The position numbers and the translations under genes were made by a program. Positions 7,466 to 14,814 of a DNA stretch of 14,816 nt are shown piece after piece (within the stretch, counting starts at the first letter, position 1; each line of letters starts with the position of its first letter). Under the pieces are notes generated by a model. That model saw nothing but the letters and a program-made list of their open reading frames with translations. It was not told the DNA's origin and searched no databases. The stretch is taken from NCBI GenBank assembly GCA_964462125.1, contig CAYWXT010000134.1:1-14816 (forward strand), given 5' to 3'. The DNA is from JAWLFY01 sp964462125 (GTDB lineage Bacteria; Planctomycetota; Planctomycetia; Pirellulales; Pirellulaceae).

Positions 7466-8044
7466 ATGAAATTGTTGCTCGCCCAATTCGATCGCCCCCA
7501 GTTGCTGCTGCTCGCCGGAATGGTGCTGCTGGGCTGGGTTCTCATTCGCCGCACCATCGCAGCCAAGCAGCGGATGATCCGCGAGGGCCGGCAGGCGGAT
7601 CAGTCGCTTCGCGCCATGCGTCAACCCAAGACCCCTGCAGTCCCGTTGTGCGACGCCCCACCAGAAACCCAGCGTTGGCAGATCGCGATGTTTGATCTGC
7701 AACGGGAACTCAAAGGGGAACTCGACTCTCGCATCGCCATCACCCAGGCGCTGATCCGGCAAGCCGACGAGCGGATCCAGCAAGTCGACGAGCGGATCGC
7801 GGAACTGAGCCAGCTGGACTCGGCCGAGGGCGCCGAGCCCCCTTGCCCAGACCCTCGCCCCTGCAAAGCCGGAGGAAAGGGAACAGACAGCCCCGTTTCC
7901 CAATCTAATTTCCCCGGAGACGCCCGTGACCGCATCGCTGAACTGGCAGCAAGCGGGCTGACCGCGAGCGAGGTCTCCGAGCAAACAGGGCTGCCGATCG
8001 GCGAGGTGGAATTGATCCTCGGCACCCTGGAGCCGCCCGAATAA
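7466..8044 (+). CDS. Small membrane-anchored coiled-coil protein with C-terminal helix-turn-helix-like domain
   Basis: A 192-residue protein not recognised as a named gene. Residues 12-28 form one hydrophobic helix, followed by a basic stretch (RRTIAAKQR), so the bulk should face the cytoplasm. Residues about 72-116 form a charged amphipathic helix with a duplicated heptad (ADERIQQ / VDERIAE), probably a coiled coil. After a Pro- and Cys-containing linker, residues 154-187 (DRIAELAASGLTASEVSEQ, then TGLPIGEVELILGTL) look like a helix-turn-helix. The architecture of membrane anchor, coil and terminal GEVELIL helix recalls Firmicute SwrB/DUF6115-type proteins, whose terminal helices have the same pattern; this is an analogy by layout, not proven homology. 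The ATG at 7466 has no Shine-Dalgarno sequence. The gene is divergent from the transferase and converges with folC, 6 nt apart. Likely a real gene, with unknown role. Confidence 0.8.
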   Translation: MKLLLAQFDRPQLLLLAGMVLLGWVLIRRTIAAKQRMIREGRQADQSLRAMRQPKTPAVPLCDAPPETQRWQIAMFDLQRELKGELDSRIAITQALIRQADERIQQVDERIAELSQLDSAEGAEPPCPDPRPCKAGGKGTDSPVSQSNFPGDARDRIAELAASGLTASEVSEQTGLPIGEVELILGTLEPPE

Positions 8045-8050
8045 GCCAGC

Positions 8051-9559
8051 TCAGCGGAACCGCTGCATCCAGGGTCGGGTTTCGGCCGCCAGGAAGAAGG
8101 AACCGCACACGACCACGGCGCCCCCCGGAGCCACGCTTTTCCAAGCGGCTTGGCAGGCCTGCCGCGGATCGTCCCAGACCTGCACTCGGTCGGCGATCGA
8201 ACCGGGAACCAGGGGGCGCATCCGGTCGGGCGCCAGGTAGCGGGGGTTGCCGTGAAACCGTGTCAAAACGATTTGGTCCGCGAAGCGGGATAGCTGCGAT
8301 AGCATTCCTTCGGCCGACTTGTCGATGCTGGTTCCGAACACAATCGCCGTGGGACGGCCGCGAAGTCGAAGCTCCAACGTTTGGCAAAGCGCGGCGACCG
8401 AATCGGCGTTGTGGGCCGCGTCGATGATCCCGACCACGTCGTCGGGGAGCTGGAACCGCTCGATCCGGGCGTCGCAGCCCAGTTTCGCCAGCGCGGCGAC
8501 CGACTTGGACCACTCGAGTGGGCACCCCTGGTCGCGGAGCAATTGCAGGACCGCAATCGCGATCGCCGCGTTCCGTCCCTGGTGTTCTCCCTCAATCAAC
8601 AGTTCCGCCGTGACCGATTCGGCCAGCGGACCGGGGCTGCCACGAAACTCGACCCGATTGCCCCACTCGGCTGCTGGGAAGGCAGTGAAGTCGAAGTCGA
8701 CGCCAAGTTGGTAAAGCGGCGCGTTCCGCTGACGGGCCACCTCCGCGATCACCCCGGCGGGATCCTCCGCCGGCACCGGCTTGGAGGCAGAAATCGACCG
8801 CTGGGCGTCGACTTCAACGCCGGGGGAACGTGTCGGGACACCGCAGACAACCGGGACATGCGGCTTGATGATCCCCGCCTTCTCCGCTGCGATCTCGTTG
8901 AGGGTATCGCCCAAGACGTGCTGGTGGTCGAGCCCGATACTGGTGATCGCCGTGACCGACGGCAGACAGACGTTGGTGCTGTCCAAGCGACCGCCGAGCC
9001 CGACTTCCAGGACGATGGCGTCACAGCGCTCGCGGTGAAAGTGCAGTACCGCCATCGCGGTGGTCAATTCAAAGAAGGAGGCCTCTCCCTTCGATTCGGC
9101 CGACAGCGCTGCCGCAACCGAACGGACCTGATCGACCAGAGCAACGAAATCTTCCTCGGAACAGAGCTCGCCATTGACACGAAACCGTTCCTCCAGCCGC
9201 TCCAAGTGGGGCGAGGTGTAGAGGCCGGTCCGCAAACCGCCAGCGGTCAGCATCGCAGCGGCCATCGCCGCGGTCGAGCCTTTCCCCTTGGTGCCGGCGA
9301 TGTGAACCAGGGGAACCGATGGCGGCGGGGCGTCAGGCTGGTAGAGGTAATCCGCCAAGCCGAGCCGTTTGAGCAATTCCGCCATCCGCTGCAGCCGAAA
9401 GGGGTAGCCGGAGGTCAATCCGGCCAGCCGCTCGTAGTCGATTTGGCTGTACAAATAGTCCAGGGCACGGACGTAGGCGGGCCCTGGGGACGGGACGTCC
9501 GAGCTCGGGGGCAAGCCCGCAACAGGGGACGCCTTCAGCTCACGAGGGGGTTCTGGCAC
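8051..9559 (-). CDS. folC: Folylpolyglutamate synthase / dihydrofolate synthase
   Basis: ATP-dependent Mur-ligase-like enzyme that adds glutamate to folates, and in many bacteria also to dihydropteroate to form dihydrofolate. Numbered from GTG 9559, the P-loop GTKGKGST is at 89-96, followed by TSPHLERLEERFRVNG at 115-130, EVGLGGRLDSTN at 185-196, IGLDHQHVLGDTLNEIAAEKAGIIK from 208, and DAAHN at 380-384. All are hallmark FolC blocks in correct order. The reading frame remains open to GTG 9679, but the extra 40 residues are low-complexity and contain an exact 16-bp tandem duplication that is not a multiple of three, so I preferred GTG 9559 (502 residues). Neither start has a good Shine-Dalgarno sequence. 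The protein is longer than the usual 420-440, partly from loops near 240-280. Function is firm, start uncertain; whether it is bifunctional cannot be read directly. Confidence 0.93.
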   Translation of the reverse strand: MPEPPRELKASPVAGLPPSSDVPSPGPAYVRALDYLYSQIDYERLAGLTSGYPFRLQRMAELLKRLGLADYLYQPDAPPPSVPLVHIAGTKGKGSTAAMAAAMLTAGGLRTGLYTSPHLERLEERFRVNGELCSEEDFVALVDQVRSVAAALSAESKGEASFFELTTAMAVLHFHRERCDAIVLEVGLGGRLDSTNVCLPSVTAITSIGLDHQHVLGDTLNEIAAEKAGIIKPHVPVVCGVPTRSPGVEVDAQRSISASKPVPAEDPAGVIAEVARQRNAPLYQLGVDFDFTAFPAAEWGNRVEFRGSPGPLAESVTAELLIEGEHQGRNAAIAIAVLQLLRDQGCPLEWSKSVAALAKLGCDARIERFQLPDDVVGIIDAAHNADSVAALCQTLELRLRGRPTAIVFGTSIDKSAEGMLSQLSRFADQIVLTRFHGNPRYLAPDRMRPLVPGSIADRVQVWDDPRQACQAAWKSVAPGGAVVVCGSFFLAAETRPWMQRFR

Positions 9560-9583
9560 AGTCGGTTCACGGGTCGATCGAGG

Positions 9584-9615
9584 CCCGGTGCTAGGGGATC
9601 CCGGTGCTAGGGGAT
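9584..9615. repeat. Exact 16-bp tandem duplication
   Basis: The unit CCCGGTGCTAGGGGAT occurs twice, at 9584-9599 and 9600-9615, with no intervening base and no mismatch. It lies between folC and the divergent ABC operon, and inside the optional N-terminal extension of folC. Confidence 0.9.
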
Positions 9616-9766
9616 GTCGTCCGCTGAAGTTGACCCCGCGGGTATTCGGCTTGGCAAGCCCTGGCAGAAGATTCTCCACGCCACTTTCTTGCTCGAACCT
9701 TTCGCGACCGGTGCCCGTAACGTTAGCATTCGTTGTCTTTTCCTGTTACCCAATCTGGACGTGCTC

Positions 9767-10834
9767 GTGGATACCGATTCGACCGCGGTCGCCGAGTCCC
9801 CCCAAAGCAACCCCTCGCCGACCACCGAGACCGACCGCAGCGACGCCGGGGTCGTCATCGAGGCCCGTAACCTGAGTAAGATTTATCGTGACTTTTGGGG
9901 CCGAAAGAAAGTTCACGCCCTGAAGTCGCTCGACATCGAAGTCCGCCCCGGGGAGATCTTCGGACTGCTGGGCCCCAACGGCAGCGGCAAGTCGACGACG
10001 ATCAAGCTGATCCTCGGGCTGCTCTTCCCGACCAGCGGCCGGGTGCTGGTGTTCGGCCAGGACGCCTCGGAGACCCAGAAGAACGAACGGATCGGCTACC
10101 TCCCCGAAGAATCCTACCTGTACCGGTTCCTCAACGCCGAGGAGACCCTCGACTTTTATGGCCGGTTATTCAACATGTCGGCGGCCGACCGCAAGCGGCG
10201 GGTCGCCGAGCTGATCCAGTTGGTCGGACTCCAGGGGGCCAAACACCGCCAACTGCGGGAGTACAGCAAAGGGATGGCCCGGCGGGTCGGGCTCGCGCAA
10301 GCCCTGATCAACGACCCCGACCTGGTGTTGCTTGACGAACCGACCACCGGCCTCGACCCGATCGGGACGCGGGAGATGAAGGACTTGATCCTGGCCCTGC
10401 GGGACCAGGGCAAGACCGTGCTGCTGTGCAGCCATCAACTTGCCGATGTTCAGGACGTCTGCGACCGCGTCGCGATCCTGCACCAGGGTGAACTGAAGGA
10501 ACTCGGCCGAGTCAGCGACCTGCTCAAGGTCCAGGACATCACCGAGGTCCACGCGCGGGGGCTCAGCGAGGATGCCAAACGAGAGATCGCCGAGGTCATC
10601 GAGCGTCACAACGGAGAGCTGCAATCGATCGACAATCCGACCGCCACGATGGAGGATCTGTTTCTGAACATCGTCCGCGAAAGTGAAGCCCGCCCCGGGG
10701 CCCGGCGGGTGTCGGCCGGGGGGGACGCCGGAGAGGGAAAGCCGGCCGGAGAGGCGATCAGCGATGACGCCGCGAAGCATAACGCCGCGAACAAAGATAC
10801 CTCGACGGATTCGCCGGAGGGTGGCGACCGATGA
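9767..10834 (+). CDS. ABC transporter ATP-binding protein
   Basis: ATPase subunit that powers an ABC-2 type transporter, acting at the cytoplasmic face with the permease encoded next. From GTG 9767 it has 355 residues. Walker A is GPNGSGKST (69-77), the ABC signature region YSKGMARRVGLAQAL begins at 166 (SKGM in place of canonical SGGQ, common in this subfamily), Walker B with catalytic glutamate is LVLLDEP (186-192, E191), and the switch histidine H223 is in CSHQLADVQDVCDR. The C-terminal part beyond about 245 is an accessory domain of the kind found in NatA/CcmA-like exporters, ending in a charged, Gly-rich tail. GTG 9761 is an equally possible start; the frame is open to an ATG at 9614, but those residues are unlike the family. 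The stop overlaps the permease start as ATGA. Confidence 0.92.
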   Translation: MDTDSTAVAESPQSNPSPTTETDRSDAGVVIEARNLSKIYRDFWGRKKVHALKSLDIEVRPGEIFGLLGPNGSGKSTTIKLILGLLFPTSGRVLVFGQDASETQKNERIGYLPEESYLYRFLNAEETLDFYGRLFNMSAADRKRRVAELIQLVGLQGAKHRQLREYSKGMARRVGLAQALINDPDLVLLDEPTTGLDPIGTREMKDLILALRDQGKTVLLCSHQLADVQDVCDRVAILHQGELKELGRVSDLLKVQDITEVHARGLSEDAKREIAEVIERHNGELQSIDNPTATMEDLFLNIVRESEARPGARRVSAGGDAGEGKPAGEAISDDAAKHNAANKDTSTDSPEGGDR

Positions 10835-12720
10835 CGTTGCAGCCGGAAGATTTCTGGTCGTATTACCAGTGGCTCATCCGCCCCAACGCGCCGCTGGAAA
10901 GCGCGCTGCTGCAAGGGGCGGTGCTGTTTGTGCTTGCGATCGTGTTGGGGCTGACGGTCGGCTACATCATCTCTGCGGTGCGCTACGGACCGGGGGAAGG
11001 ATTTTACGCGGTCGCCCGCGCCGTACGGGAACTTGTCCGCTTCGATCTGCCCGGTACCCGCGGCCGGCGAGTGCTGGCGCTGGCCGGGCTGGCGTTCAAA
11101 GAAGCGATTCGTCGCCGCGTGTTGTTTGTGATCGGACTGTTCATCGTCGGCCTGTTGCTCGCCGGATGGTACCTCAACCCCCAAAGCGACGATCCGGCCC
11201 GGCTCTACATCAGCTTCGTGTTGACCGCCACCAACTACCTGTTGCTCGCCTTGGCGCTGTTCATCAGCACCTTCTCCATCCCGGCCGACATCAAGAACCG
11301 CACGATCTACACGATCGTCACCAAGCCGGTTCGCCCGACCGAGATCGTGCTGGGCCGAATGCTTGGCTTCGTGGCCGTCGGCACCATGATGCTCGTGCCG
11401 ATGGGATTGGCGAGCTACCTGTTCGTCACACGCGGGCTGCGGCACGCCCATCTGGAGGTCGTGGAGGTCGAGGAGATCGGGGATGGACAACTGGCCGGTG
11501 AAACCGATTACGTCCGTTTTCACCAGCACGAGTTCACCTTGGAAGCCGATGGCCGCGGCTACACCGATCTCGTTCGTGGCCACCGGCATCTGGTCACCCG
11601 CGACGACGATGGCAGCTTCGAAATCGGACCGCCCACCGGCGCCTTGCGGGCCCGGATTCCCGAGTACGGCGAGATCCAGTTCCTGGACCGTCAGGGCGAC
11701 CCCAAGGAGTCGGGGATCGATATCGGCAACGAACAGCTCCCCGGGGGTTACGGCAGCGCCGGGATTTCTCGGCTGGTCGGGCAGTCGCAAGGACCCCGAA
11801 AATTCAACCACGGCTACGTCGAGGGAGGCACCCTGGCGGCAGGGATCTACACGTTCGATCAAGTGACCCCGGATCGGTACCCCAACGGCATCCCGGTCGA
11901 CCTGTCCCTCCGCGCCTATCGTGCCCACAAGGGAGACATCGAGACCGGATTGCGGGGATCGATCACGATGAAGCATCCCGAACGGAACATCGAATCGAAC
12001 CCGATCGTGTTCGTGGTCGACGAGTATGAAATCGACGAAAAGGTGCTGCCGCTGGAGATCGAGGGTACCGCGGACGGCCAGACACGGATGCTCGACGTCT
12101 TCGAAGACCTAGCCAGCGACGACGGGCGACTGCAACTCGAGATCCGGTGTGCCGATCGCGGCCAGTACTTGGGAATGACCAAGAGCGGCGTTTATCTCAA
12201 GCCGGGGGAGAACACGTTCGAGTGGAACTTTGCCAAGGCCTACGCCTCGATCTGGCTGCAGATGACAATGATCATCGCCTTTGGCGTCATGTTCAGCACC
12301 TTCCTGAGCGGCCCGGTCGCGATGGTCGCCACCGCGGTCTGCGTGCTGCTCGGGTTCTCGGCCGAGCGTGTTTACGACACCCGGCATTACATCGATGTCG
12401 GCATCGATCGGGGAGGCGGGCCCGTGGAGTCGATCGTACGGATCGTACGCCAAGATGCGATGACGACCCAACTCGACGTCGATACCGTGGCGGCCAGGGT
12501 CATTCAAACGGTCGATGCGGGGATCGTCTACTCGCTCGATGCGGTCGCCACCGCCCTGCCGAACCTGCCGAAGATGGTGGAGACCGCGGAGTATGCGGCG
12601 TCCGGGTTTGACGTCTTCGGTGCCCTGCTCGCCCGACACGCCACCGCTACGCTCGGCTATTGCTTGCTGGCGTTCATGGTCAGTTACTTCTTTTTGAAAT
12701 CGCGTGAGATCGCGGCATGA
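10831..12720 (+). CDS. ABC-2 type permease with large extracytoplasmic domain
   Basis: Membrane subunit of 629 residues that pairs with the preceding ATPase. Hydrophobic segments lie near 26-50, 97-115, 125-149, 177-199, 472-492, 493-511 and 604-622. The segment at 152-178, ADIKNRTIYTIVTKPVRPTEIVLGRML, is the typical cytoplasmic coupling region of ABC-2 permeases such as NosY or GldF. Residues about 201-470 are soluble, rich in acidic residues and glycine with beta-type patterns, and should lie outside the cytoplasmic membrane. A second hydrophilic stretch at 512-603 separates the last helices. ABC-2 permeases are usually 250-400 residues with six helices, so the insert is the odd feature. 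Both ends overlap neighbouring genes as ATGA, implying translational coupling with the ATPase and with the downstream helical protein. Direction of transport and cargo are unknown. Confidence 0.88.
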   Translation: MTLQPEDFWSYYQWLIRPNAPLESALLQGAVLFVLAIVLGLTVGYIISAVRYGPGEGFYAVARAVRELVRFDLPGTRGRRVLALAGLAFKEAIRRRVLFVIGLFIVGLLLAGWYLNPQSDDPARLYISFVLTATNYLLLALALFISTFSIPADIKNRTIYTIVTKPVRPTEIVLGRMLGFVAVGTMMLVPMGLASYLFVTRGLRHAHLEVVEVEEIGDGQLAGETDYVRFHQHEFTLEADGRGYTDLVRGHRHLVTRDDDGSFEIGPPTGALRARIPEYGEIQFLDRQGDPKESGIDIGNEQLPGGYGSAGISRLVGQSQGPRKFNHGYVEGGTLAAGIYTFDQVTPDRYPNGIPVDLSLRAYRAHKGDIETGLRGSITMKHPERNIESNPIVFVVDEYEIDEKVLPLEIEGTADGQTRMLDVFEDLASDDGRLQLEIRCADRGQYLGMTKSGVYLKPGENTFEWNFAKAYASIWLQMTMIIAFGVMFSTFLSGPVAMVATAVCVLLGFSAERVYDTRHYIDVGIDRGGGPVESIVRIVRQDAMTTQLDVDTVAARVIQTVDAGIVYSLDAVATALPNLPKMVETAEYAASGFDVFGALLARHATATLGYCLLAFMVSYFFLKSREIAA

Positions 12721-14387
12721 ACTTTCAAACGGCATTTGGACGAAAAATCATTTACCTGCTGGTGCTGGTCGCCATGCTCGTCCCCCTGTTCCTGCTCGGC
12801 CAGCCCTCCGGGGGGGAAGGGGACGCCGGCGGTCGCCTGACCGAAATGCGGCGAGAGTTCAACATCGCCGAAAGCGATCTGGGAGAAATCAGCCCCGCCA
12901 GCGAGACGATGAAACTCGCCTCCCTCGGACTCCGAGGCGTCGCCGCCACGCTGCTGTGGAGCAAGGCGCACGAATACAAGGTGCGGCACGAGTGGGACCG
13001 CCTGAAGGCTGCACTGAACAACATCGCCCTGCTCCAGCCCCACTTCGACAAGGTCTGGGAATTCCAAGCCCATAACCTCGCATACAACGTCTCCAGCGAA
13101 TTCGACGACTACCGCCAACGGTACGAGATGGTCCGCGAAGGGACCGAGTTCCTGACGCGAGGGGTCAAACAAAACCGCCGTGCACCCCGGCTGATCTGGT
13201 ATACCGGCTGGTTCTACGGTCAGAAGATCGGTGTGGCGGACGAAAAGAAACAGTTCCGGCGACTGTTTGCCGACGATAGCGTGCTGCATCAGCGACTGCT
13301 GGAAGATCGCATCGCCGTCGACAGCCCCGCAGCGCGAGGACCGCTCGGCAAACCAGACAACTGGCTCGTCGGCCGACTGTGGCTCAACCGCGGCTACGAA
13401 TTGGTCGATTCTGGCGTCAAGATCCGGCGCCAGACGCCGTTGAATTTCTTTGAGACAGGACCCAAGTGGCGGATCAAACATGCCGAAGCGATCGAACGGG
13501 AAGGGATCCTCGACGAACGGGCCCAGAACGCGTGGCAGATGGCTTATGAAGGGTGGATCGAGTTCGGCAATCGAAGCATCCCCACCACCTCCCCCTTCAC
13601 GATCAAACTCGATCAACTCGCAGAACTCTCGCGGCAAACCGATCAACGGCTCGACGAGTTCAAGGAGCTGACCGGGGAAACCTACGACGCCGAAGTGGAA
13701 CGGTTGCGGGGCAGGTTGTCCGACAGCGAACGGGCGCTGCTCGACAAGCCGAAGTCCGAAATGACCGACGACGAACGAAACGAGTTGCAGGACATTCAGT
13801 CGCGGCTGCAGCCCGATATCCAAACCGTCGCCCGGAAATCCGATCCCTCCGTCCGGCTACGGGCGATCCGGATCGCCGGCGAAATCCGCGACCTCGCCAG
13901 CCGTGCCTCCAAGACCAATAGCTACCGCAACCAAATCAACTATCCCTATTGGCGAACCTTGACCGAAGCGGAGCAGGAGGAGCGAACCGTTCACGCCCGG
14001 CGACTCGTCTATGAGGCAGAGCAGGCCAACGCCGAAGCCGAAATCGACAAGGCAATCGAACTCTACGAAGAAGCCTTCGCCATTTGGGCGGAGATCTTTG
14101 ATGACTACCCCATCCTCGTCATCGACGAAACCGGCGAAGATCTGTACGATTCGATCCAGCGCTACCAAGTTGCAATCGACAGCGAACAGCTCCCCGATGA
14201 CTTTCCCCTCCACGACTTCGTCAGCCTGATGGGAGAAGGGGGTCGGATCCGCACCGACGCCTTCGAAATGATCCTCAGGTCCCCCACCGGGCGGATCGAC
14301 CCGGCCGATCTGCCCGAGACCGAGTTCGGGGAGGGCGATGAAGACGAGAGGCAGCTGGAGGTTCCCGATTTCCGCCCGCCCAATTGA
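12717..14387 (+). CDS. Membrane-anchored helical (TPR-like) protein coupled to the ABC transporter
   Basis: A 556-residue protein translated from an ATGA overlap with the permease gene. Residues 11-28 form an uncleaved-looking hydrophobic anchor after a basic start, so the rest probably lies outside the cytoplasmic membrane. Residues about 66-172 (LASLGLRGVAATLLWSKA, LLQPHFDKVWEFQAHNLAYN, LIWYTGWFYGQKIG) follow a pattern I recall from TPR proteins of planctomycetes, verrucomicrobia and deltaproteobacteria, with a shared core like G-hR-h-A-hhW-K-A followed by LxPxFxxVWxFxAxNLAYN. Residues about 300-400 are highly charged and helical. A further helical pair at about 413-458 (a segment ending AEIDKAIELYEEAFAIW) looks like a TPR. 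The acidic C-terminus is probably disordered. No enzymatic motif is seen. Context points to an assembly partner of the transporter. Existence is certain, function unknown. Confidence 0.85.
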   Translation: MNFQTAFGRKIIYLLVLVAMLVPLFLLGQPSGGEGDAGGRLTEMRREFNIAESDLGEISPASETMKLASLGLRGVAATLLWSKAHEYKVRHEWDRLKAALNNIALLQPHFDKVWEFQAHNLAYNVSSEFDDYRQRYEMVREGTEFLTRGVKQNRRAPRLIWYTGWFYGQKIGVADEKKQFRRLFADDSVLHQRLLEDRIAVDSPAARGPLGKPDNWLVGRLWLNRGYELVDSGVKIRRQTPLNFFETGPKWRIKHAEAIEREGILDERAQNAWQMAYEGWIEFGNRSIPTTSPFTIKLDQLAELSRQTDQRLDEFKELTGETYDAEVERLRGRLSDSERALLDKPKSEMTDDERNELQDIQSRLQPDIQTVARKSDPSVRLRAIRIAGEIRDLASRASKTNSYRNQINYPYWRTLTEAEQEERTVHARRLVYEAEQANAEAEIDKAIELYEEAFAIWAEIFDDYPILVIDETGEDLYDSIQRYQVAIDSEQLPDDFPLHDFVSLMGEGGRIRTDAFEMILRSPTGRIDPADLPETEFGEGDEDERQLEVPDFRPPN

Positions 14388-14395
14388 ACCCCGCC

Positions 14396-14400
14396 AGGAG
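14396..14400 (+). promoter_or_regulatory. Shine-Dalgarno site of the carbinolamine dehydratase gene
   Basis: AGGAG at 14396-14400 sits 8 nt before the ATG at 14409. This canonical spacing fixes the start. It stands out because most other genes here have no clear site. Confidence 0.7.
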
Positions 14401-14408
14401 CCCCGACG

Positions 14409-14756
14409 ATGTCCGTCACCAGCGAATCGCTTTGCGAGTCCAAGTGCGCCCCGTGCGAAGGTGGCGTCACCCCCCTGGACGCCGCGACCGGCCGCCGCTA
14501 TGTCGAAGCGACCCCCGCCTGGGAACTCTCCGACTCGGCAACCGCCATTAGCCGCAAGTTCAATTGCGGGAACTTTGTCAAAGCGGTCAAGCTGATCCAG
14601 CAGATCGCCGAGCTGGCCGAGCAGGAACAGCATCATCCCGATCTGCACCTGACCGGCTACCGCCACTTGCAGGTCGAACTGACCACCCACGCCATCGGGG
14701 GCTTGAGCGAAAACGACTTCATCGTCGCCGCGAAGATCGACCGGCTCGTAGCCTAA
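14409..14756 (+). CDS. Pterin-4a-carbinolamine dehydratase family protein
   Basis: Small cytoplasmic enzyme that dehydrates 4a-hydroxytetrahydrobiopterin, recycling the pterin used by aromatic amino acid hydroxylases. In many bacteria lacking a hydroxylase the family is linked to molybdopterin or folate metabolism instead. The 115-residue protein carries the full family signature: E71, H75-H76-P77, Y84, H94 and D103 with correct spacing (EQEQHHPDLHLTGY, then THAIGGLSENDF). The N-terminus has C9, C13 and C16 in a C-x3-C-x2-C arrangement ahead of EGGVTPL, seen in family members of the type starting KCxPCEGG. Start is fixed by AGGAG 8 nt upstream. The gene lies 21 nt after the TPR-like gene and is probably read from the same transcript, but its strong independent ribosome site suggests it is not part of the transport complex. 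No hydroxylase gene is in the window. Confidence 0.93.
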   Translation: MSVTSESLCESKCAPCEGGVTPLDAATGRRYVEATPAWELSDSATAISRKFNCGNFVKAVKLIQQIAELAEQEQHHPDLHLTGYRHLQVELTTHAIGGLSENDFIVAAKIDRLVA

Positions 14757-14772
14757 ACACGTAGGATCGTGC

Positions 14773-14814
14773 GGGAAAAAAGTGTCCGGTACCTTTTGCG
14801 AGGGACTCGCCCTC
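14773..14814. repeat. Palindromic REP-like element downstream of the last gene
   Basis: The sequence AAAAAGTGTCCGGTACCTTTT (written in two parts: AAAAAGTGTCC at 14777-14787 and GGTACCTTTT at 14788-14797) has complementary ends (AAAAG...CTTTT) around a CCGG centre. It is followed at 14798-14810 by GCGAG-GGA-CTCGC, a perfect 5-bp hairpin, which overlaps a second possible stem GAGGG/CCCTC (14800-14804 with 14810-14814). The layout resembles repeats mobilised by REP-associated transposases. It could also act as a transcription terminator for the upstream operon. One copy only is visible here. Confidence 0.35.

Noticed and set aside
10606..11976. A 456-codon minus-strand frame across the ATPase/permease junction
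   Set aside because: Low-complexity composition rich in Gln, Asp and His, and opposite two genes supported by Walker motifs and membrane segments.
12434..12452. Repeated GATCGTACG inside the permease gene
   Set aside because: It encodes the helical repeat SIVRIVR and is explained by coding sequence.
12684..13823. A 379-codon minus-strand frame opposite the TPR-like gene
   Set aside because: The plus-strand frame is longer, coupled by ATGA to its neighbour, and has a membrane anchor and recognisable helical blocks.
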